A DNA stretch of 64,000 nucleotides from Trifolium pratense. Its lineage: Eukaryota; Streptophyta; Magnoliopsida; Fabales; Fabaceae. Each line of letters starts with the position of its first letter. Positions within the stretch are counted from its first letter, which is position 1. The translations under genes and the position numbers were made by a program. Location of the stretch: the NCBI RefSeq assembly GCF_020283565.1, contig NC_060063.1, positions 25,722,777-25,786,776 of the forward strand, in the 5' to 3' direction. Positions 33,758 to 46,033 of the stretch are shown here, in pieces. The notes beneath the pieces were generated by a model, which did not search any database, had not been told where the DNA came from, and saw only the letters and a list, made by a program, of their open reading frames with translations.

Positions 33758-36191
33758 GTGTGCATTCAATATCTCAAAAATATCAAAAGTTGTCTTTTTA
33801 ATATTAGGGGGTGTATTGGATTGGGATTTCATGGAATTTTAAAAGATTTTTTTATGTCAAAAAATTTTTGAGGTATTCATTCAAGACTTTTACAAAATTT
33901 CAATAAATCTTGTGGTATTCAATTAACATAAACATGATTTTTTTCCAGGGCAACAAAATCCGTTGGTATTCAATTGAGATTTGTTACTACTTTTAAAATG
34001 TCTATTGGTATTCAAAAGTCTATCGATTTTGATGGATTCTTCTTTGGAATGGATTTTGAAAGACTTTTTAGTTGAAACTACACTTGATAGATTTTTTCAA
34101 CAATCTCACCAAAAGCCTTCAGACTTTTTTGAACTCTCCAAGACTTATCAAATTTCTTATTCTTCTTTATTACTTTCTCGGTTCATTATCACTGATTTTC
34201 TTCTTCTTTTCTTTTTGTTCACTTTTTCAACAATCTCACTAAAAGCCTTGAGACTTTTTCAAACTCTCAAAGACATTTTTTTTTGGTAGAAACTCTCCAA
34301 TACATTTTACTTTCATCATCATTATACCAGTTTTTTTTTCTTCTTCATTACCTATCAAATATGCTTTTTTGCAAAAAATATTTTAACAAATTCTACATAT
34401 TTTTTACAAACTTTTGATTCATTACAATTTTTTCCAGCAAACGAATTTTTTTCGTCATATTCATCTGCTTCTGTTTCCCATCAATGGTGGTGGTGACCTT
34501 TTTATTGGTGATTAGAAACATATACTAAAAAAATAAGTAAGGGTTTTTTATTTTTAATTTTTTTTAAATATTTGCATTCCCAAAAAAATATAATTTCTTT
34601 TATTAAAATTTATTGATTCTTATGTACCAAAAAAAATAAAAATTTATCGATTCTTTTAAAATTTTCCAAATATACACAAGTTTCCTAATATATAAAGTAT
34701 TATGAAATCTTGATTGTAAAAAGTATTTTGAAAAAAATTTCTCAAAATTCATTCAAATCATGTGTTAAAAATCTTCATCGTAAAAAAATCTTGTTAAAAA
34801 ATCTTTAAAATATCACAAAATCAATATAGTCCAACAAAATTTCATAAAATCATCGTATAAGAAAACATGAAGAAAAAAGAGTTTATGTGTCGAAAAAGTT
34901 TATATAAGGAAAACATCATATAATCGATATTTTTGTCAGTTAAACTAGAATTTGTGGACGGAAAGTTCTTTCCTTTTTACGTATAAATTAATTAATTAAA
35001 TTTAAATTCATCTGCCTAGTTTTTGGTGATTAATTATACCTTGAAGTTGACTATGACTTTTGTCTTTGAGTCAAATTTGGTGACGACGAATACTCACCGT
35101 TACGTTACGCGATGCTGAGAGCGTGTGTATTGAACCCAATAAAGGACAAAAAACCAAATAAAACCACAGCACCACTGTTCCACGTTTTTTTCTTTCTTTC
35201 TTTTTCCATTTCACCTCTTCTTCTCATTCCAGCAACAAATATCAACCATCAACCATACACCTAAAAGAAAGATACTACTTATATAAGTTTCTCAAACTTC
35301 CACAAATGCTATTAGGTGTGATTTTGGGTTAGCGTTTGTGCTTTGAAGAAGAATAATAATACCCATTTTGTGAAAGTTGCTAATTGAGACTCTTGCCGGA
35401 AGCTTCACATGCTTCTCATGAGTGGTGGGAGAGCAAACTTAGTTGATTCGTCATAACATTGAGTTGATGATGATCATTACTACTTATTTTTAACTACTAC
35501 TATCAATTTTATGTTACTCATTTTCTATGTTAACATGTGTCTTAGGGCACAAGTTAACATGACCCTTATTATAAATGTTTTTGTTGTGAAACAGGCCTTT
35601 GAAACCTTTTTCGTCGTCTTGTTTTAAAGTCGTTGATATTCATATGGACTTTAGTTTGATTGATTTACTTATGATATTTAAAGTAGTGGATTTGAAATTG
35701 TGGGTGGATAGTGTTCATTTTTACATAAATAAATTTGGAATTGTTGTTAAAACATGGTTTTAATGAAATGTGTTTTTGAAATCACGGTTTTGACCATTTG
35801 ACCGTTAACGGAAGATCTAGGTGCACCTAGTTATATAATATCGATTAGGGAGGGTTCCCGTTAGATTGAGCTACCCTTATGGGAAGACCTTCATTAGGAG
35901 GATAGGACTATCAACGAGTTGTAGACTCCCTAATTAAATATAATGATGTGTTTTCTTAGTTGATGAAAATTTTCATGTGTACACTTGATTATGAATTAAT
36001 TATATTTTTGCATGGTTAATTACTACATTGGTAAATTGAAATTAGATTTGAGAAAAATAATTATTTGTGTCCTTGTGTGTTTTCCTTCTAGTTGGTGGTG
36101 GTTGTTGTCTCTCACTAAATCCTTGTGACTTACCTTAATCTTATCCCTATAAAACACTGCTAAGAAACTTACCTTACGCGGAGGACCACCC
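33758..36191. other. Intergenic AT-rich region, no supported gene
   Basis: A repeat-like stretch begins near 33815 (GGGGGTGTATTGGATTGGG). A plus-strand frame at 33981-34289 is low-complexity and not supported. Bases 35150-35460 look like a gene leader: a CT-rich run, then a possible short frame starting ATGCTTCTCATGAGTGG at 35408. No coding body follows, so this may be an orphan leader or a non-coding transcript. Confidence 0.4.
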
Positions 36192-36520
36192 AAACCCTAG
36201 TTTCAAACCGCTGCCGTCATTTTTGATGGCTCCCATCAGTTTGTAGTTAACTTCATCAATCCTTTCTTCCAACCTCTGCCCCAACTTGGAGAAATTTTAT
36301 CTCTCCACTAGCTCTATGGGTGAACAACCCATATGTTGTAAGCATACATCCTTTAACATTATTTGCTCCTAAGCCAAACTTCAGGTCAGTTTTTGAATTT
36401 GGAATTGACACTATGTCAAAGTTGATGAAGTTGACATGTCTTCCATCAATATTGAATTTGGAATTAAATTCAATAGTTTCTTTAGTCCTATTAATACAAA
36501 TATTATAAATTAATATAGTA

Positions 36521-36521
36521 A

Positions 36522-36567
<46 letters not shown>
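36521..36567. repeat. AAT microsatellite
   Basis: About fifteen tandem AAT/ATA units. Confidence 0.95.
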
Positions 36568-36591
36568 GAATTTTTTTTTGGGTTTGATTTC

Positions 36592-37147
36592 TTACTTTGC
36601 CAAACGAATCATCATAGTCTTGGATGCTACCTTCAAAGATGGTATCAAGCTGCATTGCTTTGAAGTAACTTCACCCACAGCTTGAATTTCCTTAACTGGA
36701 TCTTCATATTTAATATTTAGCTTGTAAATTGGGTTATTATAGCTAGGGATGAAGCTACAAAACCTAGTGTGATATTGTTGGGCTTTCAATTCCAACAGTC
36801 TACAAAATTGAATTTATTGTATTATTAAATGTTGACTTTAAAATTATAAAGATATTTATATTATGTACTTACAAATGCTCTCTGATCACTTGCTAGTTTT
36901 GCCATAATTTGGGAATTTTGCAATTGAAATGCTGTTTCAACAAAACCTGCAGAATAAGTGTCGTTTGCCAAACTTCGAAATTCCTATAGAGAAAAATAAT
37001 TCGGTTATTATATTTATTATTATTATTAATTAATTAATATATCAATCATCAATAACTTAAAAATGTGAAAACTCACAAATGTGTGAGAAAAACCATTTTT
37101 CAATGGATTTCACAGTCATTGAATCATCATCCCTGTTGCCTTTGCCT
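36592..37147 (-). pseudogene. Relic of an unidentified gene
   Basis: Three protein-like stretches lie on the minus strand in order. About 37147-37088 (KGNRDDDSMTVKSIEKWFF) ends at a GTGAGT donor. About 36984-36893 (EFRSLANDTYSAGFVETAF, then QNSQIMAKLASDQRAF) ends at a GTAAGT donor. Bases 36800-36592 contain LLELKAQQYHTRF. The borders look like real splice sites but the phases do not match, so a joined message would be out of frame. I do not recognise the protein. It is either a decayed gene or one whose exons I have mis-set. Confidence 0.35.
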
Positions 37148-37157
37148 ATAAGTGAAC

Positions 37158-37425
37158 CTTTTATGGAATCATACAAATCCAATCCATATCTTGACATTCA
37201 ATTGAAATTTAAATGCATTAAATCAAATTTGAATTTGACTTAGCTTTATGGAATCATACAAATTCAATCCATATCTTGACATTCAATTGAAATTTAAATG
37301 CATTAAATCAAATTTGAATTTGAATTTGAATTAGGTTATGAATCATACAAATCTAATCCATATCCAGACATTCAATAGAAATTTAAATGCATTAAATCAA
37401 ATTTGAATTTGAATTAGGTTTAGGG
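37158..37425. repeat. Three tandem copies of an 85-90 bp unit
   Basis: The unit contains GAATCATACAAATCCAATCC, ATTCAATTGAAATTTAAATG and AAATCAAATTTGAATTTGA. It repeats at about 37158, 37250 and 37337 with few changes. It is a small local tandem array without coding potential. Confidence 0.85.
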
Positions 37426-37510
37426 TTTTTGAATGAAAATGCTAACTGATTCCAAGCTTGGCACATTCGTTGCCGATGAATCTGGCAGCTCCGGCTAATA
37501 CATTGCTAAT

Positions 37511-37699
37511 TAGGGCTAGGCACAACCGACCCAATCCGATTGAAACCGTTCGGCCCAAACCGAAACTAAGCATTCAGGTCGGTTTATGTGGAACCACGGG
37601 TTGGAATTGTGTAAACCGTGGATATTAAGATATTAAATTGATGGTTTACGGTTGGAAGGTTTCGGCCCATTGCATACCGAACCGTTATTAATTTTTTAC

Positions 37700-37737
<38 letters not shown>

Positions 37738-38155
37738 ATCAAGCATATAGCTACTAACAACATAATCATTTGAAAAAAAATAAGTAATTAAAAGTTTAGA
37801 CCAAAGATTTAGACAAGATATTTGGATAAAAAAAATAGAAAATAATGGGTTAACAGTATAGCTAAGTTTAAAGGCCTAGAAATTGGGGGGAAAAAGTTTG
37901 GCCAAAAAGTGAAACAAGTAACCTGCAATTGTATTGGGCCAATTTTAATTAAAAATTTGAGAAAAACAAAATTTTTTTTAAAATATTTTAAACCGTTGAA
38001 CCGAACCAAAACCGAGCCAACCCAAGAAACCATAAACCGACCAAACCGAGTATTTAATTGGTTCGATATGGTTATGCATATGTCATCAATTGGTTCGACT
38101 GGTTCTAGGGTTTGAGCCCGAAACCAAACCAAACCGAACCGATGTCCAGCCCTAA
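37511..38155. mobile_element. hAT-like element, about 645 bp
   Basis: It begins TAGGGCTAGGCACAACCGAC and ends CGATGTCCAGCCCTAA. The flanks TTGCTAAT (37503-37510) and ATGCTAAT (38156-38163) match at 7 of 8 bases. The subterminal parts are full of AAACCGAACC-type motifs on one side and the inverse on the other. It contains an ATT microsatellite at about 37695-37730 and no protein. Confidence 0.8.
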
Positions 38156-38163
38156 ATGCTAAT

Positions 38164-39930
38164 AAATGATTTCATTGAGAAAGTAGAAAGTTGTCACGAG
38201 AAAGTAGAAAGTTGTCGTGGTGAGAAAGTTGTCGTGGAGAGGAAGTTGATGGGATCGGATAGAGAAAGCTGAGTTGTGTTATGAAAAGGTAAAGTAGTGT
38301 GAATCCACGTACATTACTATTTTATATTCTTTTTTTTTTTTTTTTGTATGTTTACAATCAGGGCCAAAGCCTAAGCCCAATGTTCATTTATTTATTTCCA
38401 ATGTCAAATTCATTCATTTATTTCCAATGTTCATTTATTTATTTCCAATGTCAAATTCATTATTAGTCAATTAAACTCATAAAAAAGAATTTGACACTGA
38501 AAATATGAAAAAAAATTAATTATAGTATTTAAGTAAATGCATTTAATTGTTTATTGAGTTTAATTGTTGTGCACTTCGACGGAAAGATTTCTTACACACG
38601 CATCATTGGATGTATCTGTAAGTAATCGTTATCAGTTTGAATTCAGCCTTAGATATATCTGTAAGTAATCGTTATTAGTTTGAATTTAGCCTTGAGAATA
38701 CAACAATGTTACACTTATTATTCTAATCTATATTGCAACCTTAATTTGGAATATTGGCTCTGTTTGGTACAAGTTCATATGATAAAAAAAAAAAGTAAAC
38801 GTTTTTTTTAAAGAGTTTACAACTAATTTTTCAAACACTATTTCAAGTAGCTTATGAGCTTATAGCTGGCTTATCATTTTTTTTTTCAATTTTACTCTGT
38901 CATATTATTTGTAAAAAATTAAATATTAATTAAACATATTTTTTTATGTCATTTCATACTTATAAGCTAGTTCAACCGTTAATTTTATCAAACAATACAA
39001 ATTCAATCGGCTAGCTTATTCGCTATAAACTTTCCATTTCATTTCCTTCCCTGCATTCTGTCAAGCCACAAAAAGCACAAAAAAAAATGGGAATTATATA
39101 ATTTGGTATGATGATAACAATTACACACAAAACATGTTACAAAGCAAATTGCAAAGGTTTGAAACAACCAATAAAACAACACTCCATCTTCCAACTCATG
39201 CTTTCCCCCTCATACACATACATTCCCAATGATCATATATAAATTAGAAACAATTTCTAGTGAATACCATCCATCCTTGTCTCACACAAGCTACAATGTT
39301 GCCTCACTAATAGGATATACACCAACCATCCATCCTTGTTACTAACTACTATAACATAACAGGTTATTCAAACAAACAACAAAAGAGTAAGAAACAAATC
39401 CAACCAACCTCTAAATGATTATGAGGCCAGGAGGCCCTCCTCCTCGATGGATGATCCTGCAACTACGGTGGCATAGTTAAGAGTAAATACGAGATTTTGG
39501 AAACAGAAACATTCATCCTCACCATCATGCATATATTGTAAATTACCAGGAAATAATTGAATTCTACAGTTCAAGCTGATGCTAATCCTTTTATCAATTA
39601 CATAACTTTGACAATAATCTAAAATATATGAAAAGAAACAATGGTCGAGTCGAGTGCCTTGTGTGTGCTTGTGCCCTCTAAAAGATACATAGTAAGCACA
39701 CAATTGTGCATTACACATAAATGATGCTACATACCACTTTGACATATATTACTCAAACCAATTTCTGCGTAAAACATTCATCCCCATATATACAACAAAT
39801 TTTCTGAACTGTGCCATAAAGTGCACAATCCAGACGGGATGATCAACAACATGTTAATGGTCGGTCAAAAAATGCACCTGCAGAAGGGTTTGCGCATTCC
39901 AATCCAAAACCAATAAAAAAATATTGTTAA
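38164..39930. other. Intergenic region with a MITE at about 38758-39022
   Basis: The MITE runs from GCTCTGTTTGGTACAAG to CGGCTAGCTTATTCGCTATA and shares its core with 23575-23890. Bases 39050-39930 lie just downstream of the MED12-like relic and are probably its old 3' flank. A minus-strand frame at 39419-39745 has no recognisable domain and I do not call it a gene. Confidence 0.5.
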
Positions 39931-40360
39931 TCAACTATTGTAATCCACAGGACCAACATATGTGAGGTCTGTCCTTTCTCACCCTTACAGACCCTTTAAG
40001 CCAGCTCGCAGCTCGAAGATTAGCATCACCACCTCCTATGCTAGCAGTATTACTTGCAGAAGGGCAGGATCCAGCGCCATCTTCTAAAAGAGTCCACGGA
40101 TCAATGTCCAATTCACTACTATCCTGTTGTTTTGACTTCCCTGATGCGTTAGCTGCAACCCTTGATAGGACCGGGTTCCTAAGAGAGGTAGCTGAAATAC
40201 TTAAGTTAATATTGCTGGCTTGAAGAGAAACAAGAGCAGATGTTGGTACAGGTGGAGGCTGGCAGGAGAAAGAGCACTATGTAGTTGGGAAAAGTACCAG
40301 CATTGCAGCTTGGATACGCCACCGGATAGTATCAGGCAGTTGCATACGGTCTAAATCATT
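39931..40360 (-). pseudogene. MED12: MED12-like pseudogene, last exon
   Basis: After an AG acceptor the minus strand reads NDLDRMQLPDTIRWRIQAAM, a conserved end region of plant MED12, then a SKQQDSSELDIDPWTLLEDG stretch and ANLRAASWLKGSVRVR. A TAG at 40277-40279 breaks it and one extra A near the end shifts the frame; in the shifted frame TDLTYVGPVD leads to the original TGA at 39931-39933. Intact MED12 is a scaffold of the Mediator CDK8 kinase module. Confidence 0.88.
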
Positions 40361-41675
40361 CTGCGCCATTAGACAAGCATGGCTTTGAAGAAATAGCAAA
40401 TGTATTAAGTTTTAGCAGTGCCCTATGAACACATACAGTTATTTCTTGTATGAGATATACCAATAAAAAAAATCAAAAAACAAAAAGTTGGCCATTCCAT
40501 GATTGAAAAGTGCTTTTTAGGCCCCCCTATATTACTCTCAGGCCCCCGTCAAGACCATTTTGCCCTTATAAAGGGTTTGGAAGTTGCAATCCGAAGTTGC
40601 AAACATTCGTAACCTACAATCCGAAATCATGTTAAATAAACTAATGGCAAGGTAGCGCTTGCTTGCTGAGCATCTTCATGCATAACTGTTAAATTTTGAA
40701 AAAAATAGCAAATGTTCGTAGCATACAATCCGAAACGGAATAGATTGTAACGTTGGATCCGAAAGTTTCAAAATTTGCATCCCGTGCATTCCGAAATCGT
40801 GTAAACGTTACCCTGTTATAAATTGAAGATCGTCCCGTGTTTATGTTATGAATGGACTTGGACCCGGGTATTTGTTTTGTGCGCTGATGAGCTCCGCTGA
40901 TTTTTGAGCTGCCTTGACTGTCTTGTGGTTTTTTGCTATCAGGAGAGACTGATTTTTGCTGCTACTGGTTTTTCTCTCTTTCTGTTTGGTGTGTTGTGTG
41001 GGAGTGGACTTGGTTTTATTAATTTGAGTTTCAATTCTTGTTGGTTTCTATCCTTTTATCTTGTTTTTTGGTGTTGGTGGGTAGTGGTTTGTTTTTAGGT
41101 GTTCTCTCCTCCTGCTTGTTTTCCATGTTCTACTTAGCATCTCCAATTTATGGTACTTCTTGTACTATGTTGGCTTATAATAAAGTTTTGCTGATTCAAA
41201 AAAAAAAAAAGACTTAAACTAAGCGTGAGGGGGTGTGTTAGCGGCCAACACTCGGTGGGATTTAGTCCCACATCAGATAGATAGGACTCTTGAGAAGAGT
41301 TTATAAAAGAGGAGGCAATCTTCACCTTACAAGCCGGTTTTGTAAGGATGAGTTAGGTCTCGATATTCGTGACAAGACTATCAATTTTACTCTTAAAGCT
41401 TAAATGCATATCATTGGAATATTACTTAAACTTGGCGAATTCCAATGATATCCCAAACATGTCAGCAAAAATACTACGCAGTGCACCACCAAGGTAGACA
41501 TTTTAGAAACTATGATTTCTATGTTGGATCTTTCACTTGCTCTAACAAGTTTCTTGAGGTAACTTATATTATGTTGGAACTAAAAGTCAAATTAGTCTAA
41601 AATGTCTTCTTATCAAACAAGGGACTAGTGACTTGGACCAAAAGTTAAATACATGCACAGGGTGAAAGATCAAAC
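40361..41675 (+). mobile_element. Intron of the MED12-like relic carrying an L1 3' end and an LTR/TRIM-like fragment
   Basis: Bases about 40880-41209 look like the 3' end of a plus-strand L1: a T/G-rich untranslated tail, AATAAAG near 41180, then a poly-A run at 41198-41209. I found no target duplication. Directly after it, 41229-41400 (GTGTTAGCGGCCAACACTCG, GGATTTAGTCCCACATCAG, CAAGCCGGTTTTGTAAGGAT) resembles short LTR/TRIM-type repeats common in legumes. No gene is present. Confidence 0.6.
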
Positions 41676-41956
41676 CTGCATACTCTCCAATAATTCTCGG
41701 TCAAATCCAGAAACTTCCTTTGTAGGTTCATCGATAGACTTTGAACCAGGTTTCGGCCTAAGCCAACTTGGAGGATAACTACTCAACAACGCATGTAAAA
41801 CCAACAGCAAATGATCAAATAGACCCACAGCAGAAAAGTCTACAAATGCAGCAGAAGCAGCTTCAGAAGGTGACTCTAAATCCTTCTTAGAATGCATGGA
41901 ATTTGCCACAATATATGCATCCTCATGCACAACCCGACTGCCTAGGAGACGAAGAA
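41676..41956 (-). pseudogene. MED12: MED12-like pseudogene, penultimate exon
   Basis: The minus strand reads ILRLLGSRVVHEDA, then SPSEAASAAFVDFSAVGLFD, HLLLVLHALLSSYPPSWL and SGFDRELLESMQ before a GT donor at 41671-41675. It joins in phase to the exon at 40360. Order and content follow plant MED12. This exon itself has no stop, unlike its neighbours. Confidence 0.85.
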
Positions 41957-42395
41957 TTCATTTCTAAACTAATTGATTTAACTGATATCCGACACCGAAA
42001 CTTTAATGCTCAAATCTATTTGGACAATTGATACAAGAAACAAACCATCACTGGTAGCATCTTTTACCAGCCGATGATTATACATCATATAATAGAGGAC
42101 CTTATTTTTAAAAAATCTTAAAAAAATCATTGTAATTATTTATTTATTTTCCTCAATTTTAACAAATTTGAAGAGGAGGTGCAATATAATTAAAGGCAGA
42201 GAGAAACCAAGGAAAAACATAAGTTAAACCATGAAGAACGATTTAGATCTAATCGTACTAATTTTATTTATCTTTTAAAAAAAACAAATAAACAGTCTAT
42301 CTTTGAACCTAATGCACGACGAGAAGTTGTGAAGTCCTTTGAAAGAATAGGAAGAAGATATTTACACACGCCAATATATAATATTCTTTACATAC

Positions 42396-45093
42396 CTTTC
42401 GGTGCAAAGAATAGGAAGAAATCTCAGGAGTAACTGCAAACGAAGTGACATTGAAACACGTAGGGCTGCAGGAGACGGCGGAGAAGAATCTATTGCAACT
42501 GCTGGTCGCCTAGCTAATCCAGAGTTGCCGCCACCTCTTATACTTTTCCTGGTATTTACTTTATTTGTCTGGCCTTCAACCTATGTTGTTAATCTCGGAT
42601 AGCGGCGTGTAGCGCCGAACCTCAAAAATGCTATTGCGGTGTAGCGGGTAGCGCTATAGCGGTATAGCGGTCATGTACAAATTAAACATAAATTCCATAC
42701 ATAAATACTAAAATAGGAAAATACACAAAATTAAAAGGACTTTCTTACTTAATAATTATACTAAATATTGTCATTTACCATCAAAATAGGTTCTAAATAA
42801 AGACTAATAACATTCCATGAAGTTCTAGAAGTACTCGAAATGACATCCCATTAAAATTCTAGAAGTACTCAAAATGACATACCATTAAAATTCTAGAAGT
42901 ACTCAAAATGACATCCCATTAAAATAAAGTATAAGCAAGTTCTAAAAGTAGACAAAATAATGACAACCCATTAATCTTTTGAAGCCCTTGAGACCACATC
43001 TGCTTCTGCCTCATCTTCACTTCTAAGCTCCACCACATTAAGGTTTGAGAAAGGAACAAACCTTGTAAGAAGAGGAGAAGAGCAGTTGATTTGGAGAAAG
43101 GAAACAGAGGAGTCGATTTGGTGAAGGAGATGTTGAAGGAGAAGAGGTGATTTGGTGAAGGAGTCCGTTGAAGGGGAGAAGAGCGTGATGTGAGAAAAGA
43201 AAGAAGAAACAACTCAAATAGAAAAGTAAATCACGTGTTGTGATGTGTTGGTAGCTTTTTGATGTGTAGAAAAGTGCAAAATACCCCTCACTTATGATTT
43301 ATTTCCAAAATAAAGATTTTCATCAATTTTTTTTCCCTCCAAAACGCTAAAGCGGCCAAATAGCGCTACCAAAACGCTACACCACCGCTAACAAAACGTT
43401 ATTTTCCTGCAAATAGCGGCCGCTATTTCCGCTTCTCTAAATAGCGGAAAGCAGTCTTATAGCATAGCAGAGAGGTGGTAAAACGCTATGCTATAGCGCT
43501 ATAGCACGCTATAGCGCCGCTATTAACATCCTAGCCTTCAACTCAGTACTTCCCACTGGCTTGCTTCCACCTGTAACAGCAGCTATCTGTAGCTCAATAT
43601 TACCTAACTGTTTCATCATATCATTCGCAAAGGAATTGCGAGATTCAGCGGAGCTTTGGTCTATGCAAGGAAGAAGCAACTCAATAAGAGCTCTCTCAGT
43701 CACATGTTGCTGGTTTATTCTTGAGCTATCAGAGTCAAACACTTGAGAGAGCCCTTTTAGGCTCCTTTTCAGATCTATTTGAATGAAATTGTTCTCATTC
43801 TCAGAAGCAGCAGCAGCCTTCTCCGGACTAGGTGAGGACAATTGTATGGCATCAGATAAAGACGCGTCATGTGCCTCCAGTTTTTCGATGAGGGCTTGTT
43901 CATTTAAAATCAGGCCGAGGGCAACCCACTGCCAGTGAAATTTGGCAGGCTGCAAGGTATCCAAAATATGCACGAGTTTATCCTGAAGCTTAGAATCACC
44001 AATTGGATTCACCGGGTCGGGAAACACAGCCCTGTCATCCTTGTTCAAAATAGATGGTGGCATCTTACAATCAATCATACCATTCAGAAAAAGCCTGGAA
44101 CGAAGAGGAACAAAAGCCATGGATTTTAAATGCATATCAGAGCTATTCAACTCTAGCAGGGCCGCAAATTCAGCATCACTTCCATCTGCAGCCATAAGAT
44201 CATAAAGCCCCTGACAGTCTCGAAAACATACATCACGAAAAGGCAAATGTTTTATAGCATCAGCTATGGCCATTGTTGAAGACTGATAAAGTTGATTCAT
44301 GTCTTCACGAACTGCGACATTAGCATTCAGAATTAACGGCCGCCATCTAACAAATGCAAATATTGAATAGGCAGGTGGAAAAATCAGACTTAGAGGGAGC
44401 ATACGTTGCATCCTTGAAAGAGCTGAAATAGATGGTTCACCCAATAGGTTCACCACTAACCCATCACAGAGGGTTCTGCAGTTTCCAACAAGCAATCTAA
44501 ACCAGTGGACATGAACTTCAATTGAATTATCTGCCTTAAAAGCCCCAACTGAACGGGCATTTCCATTTGAATTGGATCTTGTGGTTCTTATACAATGTGG
44601 TGCTATTTGTTGAGCAATTTGATATCCATTATCCCATTTTTCTAAAGCATGACCTTTTGGTGTACCGGCAGCATAAAGTTTCCTATCTTTTCCAAAAAGA
44701 TACTGGAAAGCCTCTTCAACATTACGCTGCACTATGTCTCTCATGCCTGCTCTTACTCTTGATGGTAACCGGCTACCACTTATCTTCTGACGGAAAAATT
44801 CATCAGGGTGCTCAACTCCTGCAGGAACTCCAAAGGGCAACCCTAACTCTCCATCCACTGACCTGAAACTCTCAAGTTCTGCGGAGAGTCTTGCATCACA
44901 TGTAGACTTAAAAGTTTGCTCCCACTCAATGACACTAGCAACATTACTGTACTTTTTCAATAAATACCGAGTAAAAGCTGTGGCTCCTAAATTTGACACC
45001 CTTCCATTAGATGCAATGATAGTGGCCGTACGGTGCATTGCAAGTGACAAAGCTTCAGGAATAAGGTCTGCTGCAACAAGAATGTTCTCATAC
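42396..45093 (-). pseudogene. MED12: MED12-like pseudogene, central exons fused by deletions and split by a transposon
   Basis: The minus strand from the acceptor at 45093 reads RYENILVAADLIPEALSLAM, then GELGLPFGVPAGVEHPDEFF, IVQRNVEEAFQYLFGKDRK, ALEKWDNGYQIAQQI, RSNSNGNARSVGAF, EVHVHWFRLLVGNCRTLC, FVRWRPLILNANVAVREDMN and KFHWQWVALGLILNEQALIE, all typical of plant MED12. Near 44602 and 43765 the text jumps over long conserved segments, so coding DNA has been lost in frame. The exon continues beyond the 953-bp insertion 42581-43533 as ARRPAVAIDSSPPSPAALR and RLQLLLRFLPILCTER to a GT donor at 42395. With the insertion removed, a one-base shift remains at the junction. Confidence 0.88.
42581..43533. 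mobile_element. Mutator-like element, 953 bp, inside a MED12-like exon
   Basis: The ends are CTATGTTGTTAAT..ATAGCGGCG and, inverted, TAGGATGTTAATAGCGGCG. A perfect 9-bp duplication GCCTTCAAC lies at 42572-42580 and 43534-43542. The subterminal parts carry many TATAGCGG / CCGCTATA motifs. It has no transposase. The frame at 42919-43212 is short and not recognised. Confidence 0.9.
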
Positions 45094-45290
45094 CTGCACC
45101 AAATGGAATGCATAAGACAGGATTTAATAAAATTTCTCATAACCCAAAAATCTTTAACAAAAATGTCCAACAGAAACATAAAGAATAACAACTCACAAAT
45201 CATTGTTAGAATGACAAAAATTAGAGAGATTTAGAAAGGAGGTAGCAGGATAGCCATATAAAGTAATGGAAAACTCACTACACTCTCATT
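45094..45290 (-). other. Intron sequence of the MED12-like relic
   Basis: It ends with a good acceptor (TGCAG) before 45093. Together with the exon start it is duplicated at 47945-48200, where the true upstream exon is still attached. Here the intron joins directly to an earlier exon, so an exon between them has been lost. Confidence 0.75.
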
Positions 45291-46033
45291 AAAATATGCT
45301 ACTTGTTCGTATGCTATCCACAGACCTTAGAGCATCTCCGTCTATAGCAGTTCTATGGTGAGGGCAACTTACCTTATTATCACACGCATGACTAGTTGAT
45401 GGCCCTTGGCTGCCCTCAATTCTAGAAGCTGCCAATTGAGCGAGACTCATTTTACGCACATTCTTCTGACGACTCTTAGTAGCCTGCTTGGTTGTCTTCT
45501 GTGGCTGGTCAACTTTGAGAGGTTCTGAGGGTTTTGACCCCTTCTTCACCCACCATGTATCATCATCACCTGGAACAAATGAGCTTCTTTCCTCACTTAA
45601 CTTTTGCTTCTTTGCTCTTCTACATTCTTCACAACCAGGTGTGCCCTCCACCGGATCAATCTTGCCATAGTTAGGCCAGGTAGGTCTTCTAACACTGCCT
45701 TCAAATTCACCAAACAGTAGAGATATGGTTTCTTTAACTTCTTCAATGCTAGCACCATCCATTGAACTTTTAGAAGAAACTGTGGTTTGAACAGTTTTCC
45801 ACGGATCAGTTAGAACTACAGAAGTCGCGTCCTTTGAAGAAGCTGGATATCATTTTCGTTTCAAAGTAGATACTTTGGCACTATTGGCACCATCATGGAG
45901 CTCACTTGGAGAAGAACGAAGTATGAGGCAGCGTTCAGTTAAGTAAATTTGCAAGGCCTCATTGAGCAGCGGCCCGTCAGCAATCCCAGTTTCTGCCAAA
46001 GCATCGCACATAAAGTGCACAGGCAGCTGCTTT
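45291..46033 (-). pseudogene. MED12: MED12-like pseudogene, N-terminal-half exon
   Basis: The minus strand reads PVHFMCDALAETGIADGPLL, then LNEALQIYLTERCLILRSS, EGTPGCEECRRAKKQKLSEE, DTWWVKKGSKP, SLAQLAASRIEGSQGPSTSH and DNKVSCPHHRTAI, all in the order of plant MED12. A TGA at 45850-45852 (after LKRK) breaks the frame. The right edge near 46033 is not a clear splice site. The first exons of MED12 were not found in the window. Confidence 0.88.

Noticed and set aside
33981..34289. Plus-strand frame of about 100 codons
   Set aside because: Low-complexity Phe/Leu/Ser text from T-rich repeat sequence; no domain, no relatives visible.
35408..35449. Short upstream frame starting ATGCTTCTCATGAG
   Set aside because: A leader-like context is present, but no coding body follows in any frame, so I do not call a gene.
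39419..39745. Minus-strand frame of 108 codons beside the MED12 relic
   Set aside because: It lies beyond the original MED12 stop at 39931 and shows no domain; probably old 3' flank.
40904..41098. Hydrophobic plus-strand frame
   Set aside because: Lies in the T/G-rich 3' untranslated tail of an L1, just before its poly-A.
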